A DNA stretch of 64,000 nucleotides from positions 16,698,430-16,762,429 of the forward strand of contig OY979720.1 in the NCBI GenBank assembly GCA_963855995.1, in the 5' to 3' direction. A program made the position numbers and the translations under genes. Shown here in pieces: positions 23,601 through 37,060 of this stretch (within the stretch, counting starts at the first letter, position 1; the number at the start of each line of letters is the position of its first letter). Source of the DNA: Muricea muricata. Taxonomy: Eukaryota; Cnidaria; Anthozoa; Malacalcyonacea; Plexauridae. The notes beneath the pieces are model-generated. The model did no database searches and was not told where the DNA came from. It saw only the letters and a program-made list of their open reading frames with translations.

Positions 23601-26242
23601 TCATTCATTTGTTTTGATCTTAGGTCTTTGGGGATGCTTATATTTGATTTGTATAAAGCATGCTAACATTTTATTATGCAAGCCTAAACATCTCATTACT
23701 TGCCCGTGTTATGTGCATAACATGTCAGCAAATTCGCGCTGTTTTAGTTTACTGTATATTTTCCATGGCGAAACATGTTTATTTACACTTTAGGTCCGGT
23801 TAGTTTTCATTAGAAATTAACTTTGATATTCAAGCCCACTTTATTTCCACCGTTGAATATTTAATAGCCACGGCCACAAGAACCAGTTATTCTTGTCCAC
23901 AAATGCTCAAAAGCAATCATATTTAATGGTTTTGCAATTTTTCCCAGCCGGTCCTAGCCCGATCGCGCACGCCAATTGGTTTTTTATCGCACTTTGTATT
24001 TGCTTTGTGTTAGTTTTGATTTATAAGAATGTTAAAATAATTGAAAACATGCAAAATATTTTCCCTACAGAAATTACTGTTTAATAAATAAAACAAACTT
24101 AGATATTTCGCGCAAACTGGCCGCCTGAAGGGGAGAAATTTAAAAGCATCACGCCACGAGATCGTCTAATATTCACGACATTGCTTCCTGGTGTAAATTG
24201 TTCCATGCGATACTTAAAACAGGGCAATTTCCGATGGCTGTCCAGCTCAGGTTTTGTTTGTTTTCTCAGCTTATCGATGTGATATTTTTTTCACCTGTTC
24301 AGACTAGCGTTACAAGAACATTTACTGCCTGGAAACAGCTGAATGGCTGATAAAAATCTCTAAATCCATTCAACTACACTGTCCGCGGACCGAGCATAGT
24401 ATTATTCCTCGTTTACTGTGCAAACAAAATGTTTCACGAAAGTATTCGAAAACGTTGATGTCTAAATTGGTTACCGCAGGGGTTCTTTCAAAAAGTTCAT
24501 CCATGCAACATGGCTTCACATTTGGATTATTTGTTGAAAACCTTATCAAAATATTATATTGAAAATCCTTATCTAAACAATATTAATAAATAGCATTGGC
24601 AAGCTTTTGTCGCTTGTATCGTTTTCCGTTTGTTGACAACGCATGTCACTAAAATGCTTGAGCTGAACTGCTATTTTAGTGGTGTTGACACAGCACACTT
24701 GACATAAATGTACTTCATCGACAAAGACAAGGCATTTTATTAAGCGCCATTTTTCTTGCTTAGTCTAAAGGGTCCTTTCGCGTAATTTGCTTACCGCAAA
24801 ACAATTTTAATCCGTGTATATCTTTTACACTACTCTTAAGATTAAGGCAGATTTAAATTATTGCTGTGCTTGTTAAAGCGCTTGATTTGCGGGATTGAAA
24901 TTTCACGGGGACATGACAATGCTATGATAGTTTACAAAATACAAAGAACGCTCAAACAATTCGTGTCTTTGCCAACAATAACCAATTCAAAGAGTGTAAT
25001 TTATTTGTCAAAACAAGTTTTAACATTGGAATTAGTTTACATTTTTGAAGTGAAAACAGTTCCGCCCCTGAACAGCACAAAGGGCTTGCACAGGTATCGA
25101 ATGTAGCTCGAGCGTTTACAATATTGGAAAATGATGAATAAAAATCCATCCTATACCAAGTCAATTATTCGTTTAATTAAATTTATGCAAATTGCTCTAA
25201 GATGTTGCGTGAACTTCTAGAAGGAAAATTTTGCTTGAAATTTTTACTTATCGAGAGTGTAAGATGTGCTAGCCTTGGATTTCGAGGTGCGAGTTGTCTA
25301 AAGTAAGCAATGATTGCATTAGTGGATTTTTAAGTTCGAAGTATCTCGATGATTGCGTCTTGGCTACATGCTGAATCGTGTGTAGTATGTTTTGCAAGAC
25401 AATCATGTCATATGTAATTATTCTGACTTGGATACAATACGATTCAAGTATTCCAGCTCTCGTGACGAACCGTTTTTAAAATGAACGCCCCACTTCACGC
25501 ACTAGCATTATTTTTAAGAGAAATTACACATCAACACGAATTTTAAAAACATCTCTTTATTTATGAATGTAAAAGTTAGGAATAAAACGATCTATATTTA
25601 CAATTGGACGTTTCAAATTAAAACTTTTGCAATGAATATATAACTATCTATATTTGTGAACATTCTAAATTGCCCTTTCTTTAACTAAACTCCCAAAATA
25701 CGATTTCAAAGTTCAGTGGCCCTTTTGGGCAAGTTTAATGTCTTAGAATGGCGTTGTGACAGTTCGATACGCGCATTAGACAAAATAGCCGTGTGCGATG
25801 AATTTAAATAATAAAACATTTGTTTTCAAACAATTTGAAAACCAAAGAAGCGTTTAACGCCTATAGGGGACCAAACAAAACATACACTAGAAAGATTTTC
25901 TCAATTTGCTATCTTTGAAGATCTTGTTGAATCAGACCTAATGTTAAGTGAAACAATTTTGGATGCCATTGCGGATTACTGCCTGAAAGCCGCAAAGTAC
26001 TCCGTCTGCGTGATGTAGCTTCACCCGCTTTAATAGATAGATAATTTCTTTGGTAAATAGACAAATATTAGTATATCTATCGTGAAAATACGTTCGCGAT
26101 AGGAAATGAGTGAATTTGTATTCATGTACGTTAATAAAGTAAGACAATAGCGCGAGGCGGTCATTATATATTATTATTATATTTTCATGCGAACTCAATC
26201 GGAACGATGCTATAAATTTCGTAGACTTTTAAAGTGTTGCAA
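20611..26242. other. Gene-poor region between the finger array and FoxL2
   Basis: AT-rich DNA without recognisable domains. The small open frames (for example 22683-22901 plus, 22316-22624 minus) show no family signature. I see no inverted-repeat element in this stretch. Since it lies 3' of an isolated FoxL2 gene it may hold distal regulatory DNA, but nothing in the sequence proves that. Confidence 0.5.
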
Positions 26243-27049
26243 TTAGTATGGATAATGAGGCGCAGGCGAATGCTCATGTTCCCTTCTACAGCTTGACATA
26301 TTAGTTAGTGGCATATAGCTATGCTGTTCGTTCATTTGGCTTTGAATGTGACTGGAGTATGGCGATGCAGTTGTGTAGTTACTTACGGGAACGCCACCAA
26401 TCGAAGGAATATTCATATACGGGGACACAGCAAATGAACTGCTCTGAATTCTTGCTGCTTGAGGGTAAGGTACTCCTTGAGTCGTTCCACGCCAAGTGCC
26501 TTGGCTCAATTGTGGCTGGCCATAGGGAGACCATTTTGGTGCAATGCCATGATAGCTCGCTGGCCCGTACGGACTTGGATCGCCAAATGGAAACGTTGAA
26601 CTCTGTGCTAAACTTGGACCTCTGTAAGGCCGTTTCATGCGCCGTCGTCGTCGAAAGTTTCCCTTTTCAAACATATCTTCGCTTGAAGGATCCAGAGTCC
26701 AATAATTCCCCTTTCTTTCGCCGCCTCCTTCGCGGGGTACTTTTATAAAGCACTCGTTTAGGCTGAGATTATGTCTGATAGAGTTCTGCCAGCCCTTTTT
26801 ATTCTTCTCATAGAATGGAAATTTTGAAATAATAAATTGATAGATGCCATTTAAAGTAAGTCTCTTTTCTGGCGACTCTCGGATTGCCATGGCTATTAAA
26901 GCCACGTACGAGTACGGAGGCTTGACATTAGGATCTTTATGCTTATCAGTTTCTTTCGTTTCAGCTTTGAGGTCTTCCGTTTTTACGTCCAAAGTTTGTT
27001 CCGAAATCTCTGGGTTATGTTCCAAATCTTGCTCGCTAGGACCCATCAT
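26243..27049 (-). CDS. FoxL2: FoxL2-type forkhead transcription factor, single exon, complete
   Basis: An intronless 268-residue protein. The forkhead domain spans about residues 43-141: it starts [18 protein letters not shown], has the recognition-helix segment [13 protein letters not shown] (89-101), then the FoxL2-typical [17 protein letters not shown] and [15 protein letters not shown] (127-141). This C-terminal wing identifies FoxL2 rather than other Fox classes. The N-terminus is short, acidic and lysine-rich. The C-terminus is rich in Ser, Tyr and Pro and keeps an [12 protein letters not shown] stretch resembling the conserved C-terminal motif of other FoxL2 proteins. The residue matching human Cys134 is Ser123. 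Known role: nuclear DNA-binding regulator of gonad and somatic fate in animals. In this organism the role is inferred. The first Met is followed by a second, and either could start. Confidence 0.95.
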   Translation of the reverse strand: MMGPSEQDLEHNPEISEQTLDVKTEDLKAETKETDKHKDPNVKPPYSYVALIAMAIRESPEKRLTLNGIYQFIISKFPFYEKNKKGWQNSIRHNLSLNECFIKVPREGGGERKGNYWTLDPSSEDMFEKGNFRRRRRMKRPYRGPSLAQSSTFPFGDPSPYGPASYHGIAPKWSPYGQPQLSQGTWRGTTQGVPYPQAARIQSSSFAVSPYMNIPSIGGVPVSNYTTASPYSSHIQSQMNEQHSYMPLTNMSSCRREHEHSPAPHYPY

Positions 27050-27130
27050 CGAAGTAAGTTCGTGAATTCAGATTGTGTGATGTGTGCGTGTGAGTTTAAC
27101 AGCGGACTAGTGCGAATGTCAACCACAGTG

Positions 27131-27180
27131 CTATAAATACTCGCCCTCACGCCAGCCATTGTCCGGCTCCGACCAATAAC
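27131..27180 (-). promoter_or_regulatory. Candidate FoxL2 core promoter: TATA-like and CCAAT boxes
   Basis: On the minus strand the sequence GAGTATTTATAGCAC (TATA-like, 27131-27143) lies about 85-90 bases upstream of the ATG, and an inverted CCAAT box (CCAAT on the plus strand at 27173-27177) lies a further 35 bases upstream. Spacing is plausible for a transcription start near 27105. This is pattern matching only. Confidence 0.4.
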
Positions 27181-30100
27181 ATGCGAGGATCCTGAACGCC
27201 AATTGGGCTGCTTATTTTGTCTTTGCTTGTCAACGTTGAGGCCACCCATAAAGACTACAGCTGGTAACTAGTAATGTAAGTTCCCGCTAATTGTTCTATT
27301 ATTTAAACTTCGCTTCATCTTTTGCAAAAGTTACCCGTTTTCGTGTCAAAACGTGCACGGCTTCTTGCGACCGACAGGCGACGCGTACGCTTGCCAAGTC
27401 GACGTCATCTTAAGTACTTCTTCAACGAGCGAACTTCTCGCAGGCAAATAATGCATCTTATCAATTTCATTTGGTTGTATTTGAACCTCGAGTATCACTT
27501 GTACAACGCTCTGTGCATAATTCTTCAGCACATACAAGCCTTATTCACTGAGCAGCTGCAGTATTTGACAACAAAGTTTACAACAGAATTTTCCATTAAT
27601 TTCTCCCGGTTTTTTTTGTCTTTTGAGGGCCTTATTTAAATAAAAAGCATGTAAGGGCAATTTTACAATTTAAACTTGCACATAAACAAAGTGGACGTTT
27701 AGTGAAATAGAATGGAACAACGAGATACGACTAGATCGTTCAATGCAGGGCATAAAATTTCTAAAAGTTTATAGCGCCGCAGAGCAATTAACATTTCTCC
27801 AGCTAGCAAGTGCTTGTAAACTATTTTTACGTTTTGTGATGTTCAATGTACTAGCTGCTAAAAACAACACAATGTTAGCATGCTCTATGTTGCTTATGAC
27901 TATAGTAAATATCTTTCCCAATATATAGATTTAAATATGTTGGTTTTACACATGACTATATAAATTCTATCAATTCTTCGCCCTTAATTGGACAGTGTCA
28001 TAAGTAATGACATCGCTGCGGGATTTATACAAAACAACGATTGAATTTTTGACAAGAGTGTGATAATGTTTTTGTGGGATTTAGCAAGAACTGCTGTTTA
28101 TTTTTGTTCGCGAAGTGTTCATAAATAAAAACAAAATTGAAGTAGGCAAGATACACACCTGGGTGTTTTGAGTGGAGAACACTATTCCAATGATAAACTA
28201 TACAATGTCATTTGTTCACAGCCTGCATGGGAACAGATATAATCTAACGCTCAATTCATGTCAATTTGAATCACCTTACTATATACTGTGCACTTGACAT
28301 TTCAACCTGATGTCTACAATAGGCTAGTATACTACTATATGGACTTTTGATGTGTTATCAGCTTGTTTGAACTTTATAGTACATGAACTTAATTATTTAC
28401 TAAATCAAACTGGCATGAAGCTCAGATGCTTCAGATGTTATAACACCGCGGTGTATGTTTGTGTGTATTGTCAATATTTTTACTTGACTCGTGAATATTT
28501 TGCCATTATGAAAAATAATATTATGCACCGAAGTTGCTACATTAGCATAACATTGTGCTAAACTTTGTAAATAAAACGATATTTTTAAAGTGCTCTTTTA
28601 AACATGCAAAGTTTTTATAAACATGACTGCTCTAATTGCTGCTCCCAGCTAAGCAAAGTGGACGTTAATGGCAAATTAGTCTTATGACCGAAAGCAAGTC
28701 GACCTCGAATGGAATACTATATTTAGCGTCTCTGATGAAGGTGCGGAAATTCAAGTTTATCAGAACCATTATCTGGACTGCTCCTACATGTTTTCATCCC
28801 GTTTTGTTCGTCCCTTCGATCTTCGGCATTCTGTAAACTGAACTTTACTTCCGAATTGCCTCGTTTCTGTTTGCTTTAGATTTCTTCAAAGGAAATCCCT
28901 TTGATGAATTGCAAGATAAATTGGGATGATACAAAAAAAGCGAGATAATATTACGCTATGCATGATAGCATGAGAGTCGTGGGATTTAACCATCTTGGCA
29001 CAACTAATAAGTCTGTTCTCCACAGTCTGTATAAAGGTTTATTCACCAATTTTACTGTTATTAACATAACATACTGCTTTTGTAGTGTAAGGGCTGTTCC
29101 AGCTGGCTCAGATATACTACATGTACATTTATAGAACCGCTATGTAGAGAATTCCGGACATGTTGGATTGAGAATAAATTTTGCTCCTTGGATTAGTCAA
29201 TTTGGCAATTGATTGGGATTGGGTAAGTCATTTGTACAAATGTTCCTTAAGAAAGGAGCACCAAAAGGCAGCATACTGCATAGACAATCCATTTTTACGC
29301 ACAGCAGATTTAAAGCAGGCAAGTATGAGGTAGACGTAAGTCCGCACAAAAAAATATGTACGTGTAAATAACATTCAGTTTATTGTCGATAGCTTGATTG
29401 AGAAACGATGATTTCGAAAAAGCTAAATTAAAGTTGGAGAGAAAATTGTCTTAAACATCCACCCAGTTATGAACAACAACATATAATTCCTTTAAATCAA
29501 ATTATATCTCTGTCTGCTTGTTGAATATCATATTTCCATTCCGCTCCAAATTATTTCTTTAAATATTATTGTTTTAGTTTTATATATTTATGTACAGGTG
29601 ATATATGCCTGAATATATAACGTTAGACATAAGCATTACAAATATAGCTACATTTTGTTTTCGTGCATAGAACTTTTGGTTGACTGAAATTGCAGTATTT
29701 CATTTTTTCAAACACGACTGACAACAATTGGTGAATATTTAAACCTGCTTGCAATTGCTTTGTACAAAAACCGTATTCGGTCGATGTTTAGGATTTTCGT
29801 ACTTTATTTTAAAAATATTGCTTGTGGTGATTTGCCCTCCCTTTCTTCAAAAATGAAAACAAAGTTGTTATTCTTTATATCTCTTGCATGCACGATATTG
29901 TTTAGAAATCTTCGCAAAGCATGACTATTGATTGATTTGAAAGGAAGAACTGGTTTTAAATTTTAATATGTAGAAAGAAGTAAATATAGATTTTTAAAAA
30001 GGATGTATATATAGGTTTAAAGGGAAGAAGAGTGCAGAATGAAGTTCATTTAATGTTTTAGTTTGAGTAACATTATTTTTGGAAATATATTATACATGGG

Positions 30101-33100
30101 ATAGATATCCCAATTAATGCTCTGTACTCGATAATAAATCAAATACAGAAACAGCCAGCTAGCTCAGAATAAAGCAAGCTTTAAAAATAGATAAACACGC
30201 GTGTATAAATAATCCTCCGAGTGCCACAGTTACGTGGAAGATTCTGGTAGGGATGCTTGAATATCGCTCTCCCATAGTCGTTTCCTTCGTGGCATTGTGC
30301 TTTTACGCTCTTGACTTGTCACACTTTGATATTAGTGTATTTTACAATATGTCATGTTTCTGTAAAGAATAGCCATGCAAATTGCACACAGTTTGAGATT
30401 ATTTGAAACGACAGGGGGTTGAGTTTCAGACAGTAGGACATATTGCTTTGACCTCGTTGTCAAATATCGTTGTCAGAGAAACAATGTATTTGTTGAAGCT
30501 GATCTATTGAATACGGTGGTAATTCGACATGCATTGTGTAATCTTACTACAAAATGCTCCACTCGCAGATTAAGGAACAGGATCTTGATATGCGCTTGAT
30601 CTATATGTTTTGTAATCTATTCTAAACGTTTTGATTTTCACGCATACGCTGTTTAGCATTTCTCATGATGAAAAAATCTCATGACGACCGTTTCAGAGAG
30701 CGAATTTCGGTCGAATTATTATCTTTCAATTTTCACTCCGGTCAACTCATGTTTTGAATATGTCAGGAAATCCACCAGATAGTGGTCGTACTATATATAC
30801 ATCACGAGGTCGCGCTATCCATGCATTTGACTCGTTGCATGTAGAACAATTTAAAACGTCCTTAATTTCCAGTCTTTCCAGTGAAACAATTGTCAACTGA
30901 AAAAAGCCAACACCAAGTTTTTCTCTGACTTACTAGTTTCGTGGCTGGCGTGAATTAAGTCATCATTTGAGTGCGAAAGGCGAAAGCAATTACTTTAATC
31001 ACTTATGCGACCTCGTCGTGTAAAATCCGTCTAATTACACGCAACGACTGACACCATGGCGTCGCAACAGCAATAAACTTCACGCTACGCTCTAACTGCA
31101 CGATCTATGTTAAATTTCAATTTTAAAATCGAACCAGGTGTTGGGGTCATTTTCCCACACGACCGAGCATGCTCCAATGTTTCCCTTTGACAATGATTGA
31201 GTGAAATCAGCGAACAACAATGATCACCCATTGTGGGGCTAGTTTTACTGATTGAATTTTCATTGTAAAACAATCTTTGTTAAATGCCTGATTCGGGAAG
31301 ATCCTATATATTTTTGTTCAGTATCAAATATCTGTAGTGATAATATTTATGATATTCTCGTTAAATATTTTCCCAAATGGCAGTATCCAAATTATCTTAA
31401 AACCTTTTTTGGCGCATTTACTAAATAATTTTGTCTCGATGGTATAGATAATTTATGGCCAAAAGGTGGATATGAGTTTGCAATAGTAAAAGGTACAGTA
31501 AATGAACCTTGTACCTTCTCATAATGAAAAGATGGCATCCTGTCAATGTTGTAGCCTTTGTTTTGGAAGAACCACGTTTTCCCCTTGCAGAAAAATAAAT
31601 ATTGAAAGACACTGATATAACGATACAAGTAAACAAGTGTAATTTTATCCATCAACACATTCGAAACGTGATGTTTTAGAAAAAATGAGAACCGGAAGTA
31701 CTGTTTATGGCACCAGGCTATATTTTATCGCCACATATAAGACATTATTGTACTTGATTGATTTTGTAAATACGGCTGCACATCCAATTATAACAAACAA
31801 ATGAGTTTGTTTCTTTTATATACTCAGCTTTTACCAAAATATTTCACAACAAATTCAAAATATTGCCATACGAAAGTATAACAAAATTTGCGAACATGTT
31901 TTGTAGAAAGCCAAAATATACTTCACAACACCCTATAGGCTATATATTCTTTATGAAAACAGTGGTAATTCTATGTTGGTATATTATGGAAACAGTTTTA
32001 ATCGTGATACTGTATTTGTGATTGCACTTATTGTATGCAAAATTCATCTTTGTTGATGTACACTCGATTTTTTTATGTCAAAATATTTGAACACCATTTG
32101 TAAGTTATAATTTCCAACTGTTAGTTTGTGTAAACATACTACATGATTGCATATGTATCATTGAATTAAGGTGACAGTAATCCTATGCATACTCTTGGCA
32201 TAGTGAAGAAAACGAGTTTACATATTTATAGAATTCTTTTTCAGTGAGTTGATGCAACAAGTCGGGACATTAGGAAAACATTTTTATATTATGTAGGTTT
32301 GTGGTAATGTAACCACAAAAGTACTAAGTCAGTCTTGTTTTTAACTCATTTGGTTTGTCATAATGTATACGGGTTATATGTTTTTAATTCTTAAAGTTGA
32401 TAAGTAACCAGTGCCAGTTGAGGTTACCCATTTGAACTTCATTCGCTATGGTAAAGTGTCATGAAATAACAATTCTATATTTCATGTTTAGTTGTGTGAT
32501 ATTTTGGTAATTAACTCATTACCCTTGTGTGAAGTGTTATCGGCAGGCTGTGTTATATTTCTACAATATCAACTCAAATATATGTATGATGACATTAATT
32601 TCAGGTTTATTTCTGGATTGTTCCATCACAGACTAAAGCATGAAGAGTATTACATGAGTTGTTATATAAAACTTGCTATTCTTTTATACGTGTAACATTT
32701 TTATAATATTAACTTTTATTCCAGTTGCAATGTCTTAGTGTACTACTATCGCAGCATACATAAACGCGCATTACTCATTTTGTTTCATCTCTCATCAAGC
32801 GAAATGTAAAACGATATTCTGAGAGCTTAAACTGCTTTTTCTTTAGCCAAAACAAATAAATAGTTTGGGCTATTAAATTAATCAGTTTTCAACAAACAGC
32901 TGTGTTCAAGCGTTCAAAATGCATTTGTGTCAGAAACGGAAATGATGTTGTGCGTCAGCGGGGAAAACTGTATTTGACTTGAGGCTATACATATATATAT
33001 ATATAGCTAGTATGTCCATATTTCAAACAATGTTCTCGCTCAATTCGTGTAACCTCAAGACCTACTAGCACATTCGTCAAAATGTCGAAAAACGGATATG

Positions 33101-33780
33101 TTTCAACCGAGGATCTTATGTTTGTAAACTTTGCCAGGTGTCCAAAGCGAAACGGGTAAATATTTAAAATGTTTTGCAAACCGTTTTTCTAACAATGGCT
33201 TGTTTAAATGAAAACAATAAATTTACGCAAAAGTGGCCTTTGTCGAAGTTTGTTAGGGAATTAGAGCTTCACCTCTTTACGCCGAGAAAGTTTGAAAAAA
33301 GGTTAACGCAAACAAGCAAAAAAAGCATTAGAATAAGAGACACAAATGCTCGTTTGTCTGTGAACTTGAACTTGAAGCCAAGACGAGTTTTGTTTGGTAT
33401 GAAATGCGCTTCAAAAACAGGAAGGGCAATTTATAAATAAATTCTGTTTGTTTTGCTACAAAGAATGCTCCTTAGTGGACTTTGGTTCAGCTGGATAGGA
33501 TGTTATAGTAGCTGTGCATGCCTGTGATAAAGTCACAGGTTCATTTCTTTCAAGAAAACTTGTCAAATGTGACTGATATTTCCGCAATTTTGACATGACC
33601 TTTCCTATATTTGGTTTCTGTATGAAATAGCTCTTCTTCAGTAAAGAATGTTCGTGGGCTTAATAGCTGTACGAGCTGTTAGGACAGTAATTGCTATGCA
33701 TTTGCTTTGTTGAACACTAAATTCTACACTAAGTTCTTTGTATGTTTACATGGTGAACATGCAAGATCTACATCAGAACT

Positions 33781-33888
33781 GATGATGGCATTGTTATAGC
33801 ATTGGTAAAGATCCGAGCACACGGATCGAAAGCTTTGCAACAATAATATATTTAGATGGTTCCACAAAAGAAACTCTCATTAGATTTG
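33781..33888. mobile_element. Foldback family B, copy 2 (right arm only)
   Basis: Contains AAGATCCGAGCACACGGATC then GAAAGCTTTGC and a decayed GATGGTTCCACAAAAG end, matching the right arm of the copy at 3847-4077. The left arm is missing. The CTGATGA block is mutated here to TTGGTAA. Confidence 0.65.
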
Positions 33889-34514
33889 GCGACAGTTTTC
33901 GATCATCTGAGATCCCCACGTGCATATCATTGAAACCATTACTTTTGTAATAGCTAGGACCTCTAGGAAGAACAATTTAGAGCTGACAAAATTATCTCTG
34001 TAGTACAGATAAAGTTCGATCATAGCCGCTGTGCATGGTAAAGCAGTTTTATGTGCTGTTAGTGTCGGTTGTTTAACTAAAACTAACTGTACCCATTATA
34101 AGGAAATGGCTAAATTTGGGGGCAAAACTATATGCTTTTACGTTGCATTTGAGCCGCATCGAATGCAATTCGAACATTAGATAATGGGATGATTCTCCTC
34201 ATCATGTATGCTGTTTTAATTGCATTCGACGCGACTGAAGTGCGACCTATGAAACAAGCCCTACTTTGCCTTACACGCAAACGCAACAAAGAGTCTTTGC
34301 ACGCGACTAATTTCATAAAAGGGCAATTTGTCACCACATGAGCAAGAAGAATAGAATGACCTTATTTAAATATAGTCCACTTGCGAACATATTGTTCAAC
34401 CTTAATGGAATCTATATTTTTATTGCTATAGATGAATTAACCGTAATGAATGAGCGTTTAACGCTTTTCCCCATTGCACAAAAACGTGTTTATGACGCAA
34501 GTACCGCGATTGAA

Positions 34515-34770
34515 TTCTGGCCATATTTTGTCAAGGTACCGGTCATGAAGATGATACTGAAAAATTTCAGAAATTGGATGACGACAATATGCTTTTGAAT
34601 TTGATATTTTCTTTCCATAAAAACGTGTTCGCAATAATTATGTAACTATAATTTTGACCATATTTTCTCAAGGTCATGAAGATGATGCAGAAAAATTTTA
34701 GAAATTGGATCAGAGGCAATATACTTTTAAACTTAGTGTTTTCTTCCCTGACAGCATAATTATATAATTC
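34515..34770. repeat. Imperfect tandem duplication, about 140-bp period
   Basis: Two copies share CCATATTTT, CAAGGT, GGTCATGAAGATGAT, AAAAATTT and AGAAATTGGAT in the same order, starting near 34520 and 34658. Non-coding. Confidence 0.6.
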
Positions 34771-36539
34771 TCTTTGTAAATATAAGGCCAGCAGTGTGTG
34801 GATAAGATATTCTTCAACAACACCGTACGCGTGTCTATTAAATTACGCATCATAAATTGCTTGCATTCAGTTTACAATTAAACTTTACTGAGAAGGTGGG
34901 AAAGCTTTTAAAGTTAAGGTAAGATGCAATTGCATTAAGTTAATTGACTTAATTTAATTGACTTGTGTGCATCATTTCAAAAGTGATAAATAACCTTTTC
35001 AAAACTTGTGTCGTTGGAAAAAATGTATGTCTGAACCGAACTACTGAAGTGTCTTGGAAACAAGCTAATTGAAGTGTTTTGGAAGCTAATTTTCACTTAG
35101 CTACAAACGACATTGAACCTAAGGAATAGTTATTCCCCCCCCCCCCTTGCCTCCTGAGAACCAGGAGTTAACCCGCGAGCAGGCGGTGAGGAAGACTTCC
35201 TCTGGACAAATGCTTTACAAAGTGTCTTAGGGCAGAATTTACGATCAATTTAAAGATTAAGACTACATAACTCGTTCAAGCCGTTCGTAACGTCGGACAT
35301 TTGAGGTACTGATTTATTGAGACGGACTAAAGTCCCTTTTAAACGACCAAATTTTCTATGACAAACTTCATGTGTCAAATGTTTTTTGATCCTGTAAATT
35401 AGGAATTTTTGATAAAGTTTGCGCAAAATGCCCCTTGCCGAACCTATGAATAAGTCGTATGACTCGAACATTTCATTCGGGCTCAAGTCTTAAGCTCGTG
35501 ATTCACCAGCGGTTTCAGTTACAATTTATGAGCTGAGCTCCTTTAAACTTTGTACAGTTCGTTATGTTTCGCAAAGTTATCTCTTCCTTTTAATAACATT
35601 GTGAATTTCAAAATTTGTAAAATATGATATAGTAACCGAATATCTAGCTAACACTGTTTTGGTTTGTAAATTAATATAAACCAGAGTATCAATTCAGAAA
35701 AAGTTCAAAATACAATTCGACGTTACGGAAAGTTAGTAGTGAAACTGTGCAAGTCGACTTTTCAACCAAGAGCCTTTGTTCGTTTGTTCGAGAATTTTCT
35801 TTTATCCTTTTCTATAATATCTTTGTGTACTATTCGCTAGTCACGTGTTAAATCATGTCTGCATATCTATTGCTACATATTTGTCCAGGGGCATTCTATG
35901 GCAACTCTGAACGTGGGCATAGGATGTACAGTGCACATGTACGTGCAGAAAAGTGCACACCGTGCAAGTTAATTAAGTCTGAGAGACATACTGTCCTTCT
36001 CGTTACCTCTATACTAAAACCCGCGTGGTATATGTATTGAACTAACCGGCATAATTATAGACTCTTATCACTGCTAAGTTACTGGTACATATACCTACAG
36101 GCTACACGTTAATTAATTTGCTTTTTCCTAAATAAACTCGCCCTGTATGGGGTCCGCCTATTTTAGTTGCCCATTTGGCAGTCGTTGCATAAACGTGCCC
36201 AAATCTTTGGTTTAGAATTGATATCACGAGGCTTGACTTGCAGGTTATACAGCTACAGGCACACCTGTTAACTGGATGTTTCCAGTTTCACAAAATTCTC
36301 GATAAGATAACTACGTAAAGATATACACAAATTTATAGAGAAATGCAATTGAAACTGTAGCTAAGGCAAATATTTGTTTATAAATATTGATATAAAGTGG
36401 TAATTTAATGCTTTGCGGACCAAATATTCATCTGTTGTTCGCTCGAGGTATTTTGGTCTTTGGTCTATATGCCAAGGCAGACTCGCTAATCACAGTGTGT
36501 TGGGTGACGACAGCTGATCGACAGGAATTTAACCAATCT

Positions 36540-37060
36540 CAGTGAATTACTTATTTTTTAATTTTATTTACAAACTTTTTCATGAATGACAGGGATTCCC
36601 ACAGAGCTCAAGCCCCAATATAGGGGTACATATATCATAGGTATATACATACATATACATACACATATATACACATATACACAAGTATACATATACATGG
36701 GTACATACAAGACATAAATATACAATTAAATGATAACATTATTGACAACACATTTTAACACGAAGACTAGACAGTGTTATTTCACACAGTTAGTTTTGAA
36801 TATTTGTGGCACTTCAACATACTATACTTGTTCAGTAGCAGTACGATAATAACTGAGCAGATGCGATTTAAACTGATTCATATACATATTTACTTTTTGT
36901 AAATGTGGTGGAAGACAGTTATAAATTCTTGGAGCTAGCGCTCTACAGTAAAAACAGTTTTGAAAAGTTAAGGTGTTTGGGTTTTGAAAAGTTAAGGTGA
37001 ATTAAAAGAGAGGGACAGTTGCTTAGCCTTAAGTACTGGCTATTCCGGTTAAAAATGATA
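36540..37060 (-). mobile_element. 3' end of a non-LTR (LINE) retrotransposon, decayed
   Basis: Read on the minus strand, 36975 to 36822 encodes NCFYCRALAPRIYNCLPP, then HLQKVNMYMNQFKSHLLSYY and a stop at 36824-36822. This is the typical C-terminal tail of LINE reverse transcriptases (aromatic, R-x-YN-x-LP, then FKSHL). Downstream on the same strand come a TATACA microsatellite (36630-36710), GGGGCTTGAGCTCTGTGGGA and an AATAAA near the end, which fits a CR1/L2-like 3' UTR. The frame breaks upstream of 36975. Confidence 0.65.

Larger units (their letters stand above)
27250..36530. other. Gene-poor region upstream of FoxL2
   Basis: More than 9 kb of AT-rich DNA with no frame showing a recognisable domain. 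It contains half of a family B foldback (33781-33888), a local imperfect duplication (34515-34770) and a TA microsatellite (32988-33005). The rest shows nothing I can name. Confidence 0.5.

Noticed and set aside
26308-26748. 146-codon plus-strand open frame
   Set aside because: It lies wholly antisense to the FoxL2 exon, and the minus-strand frame has the unmistakable forkhead domain.
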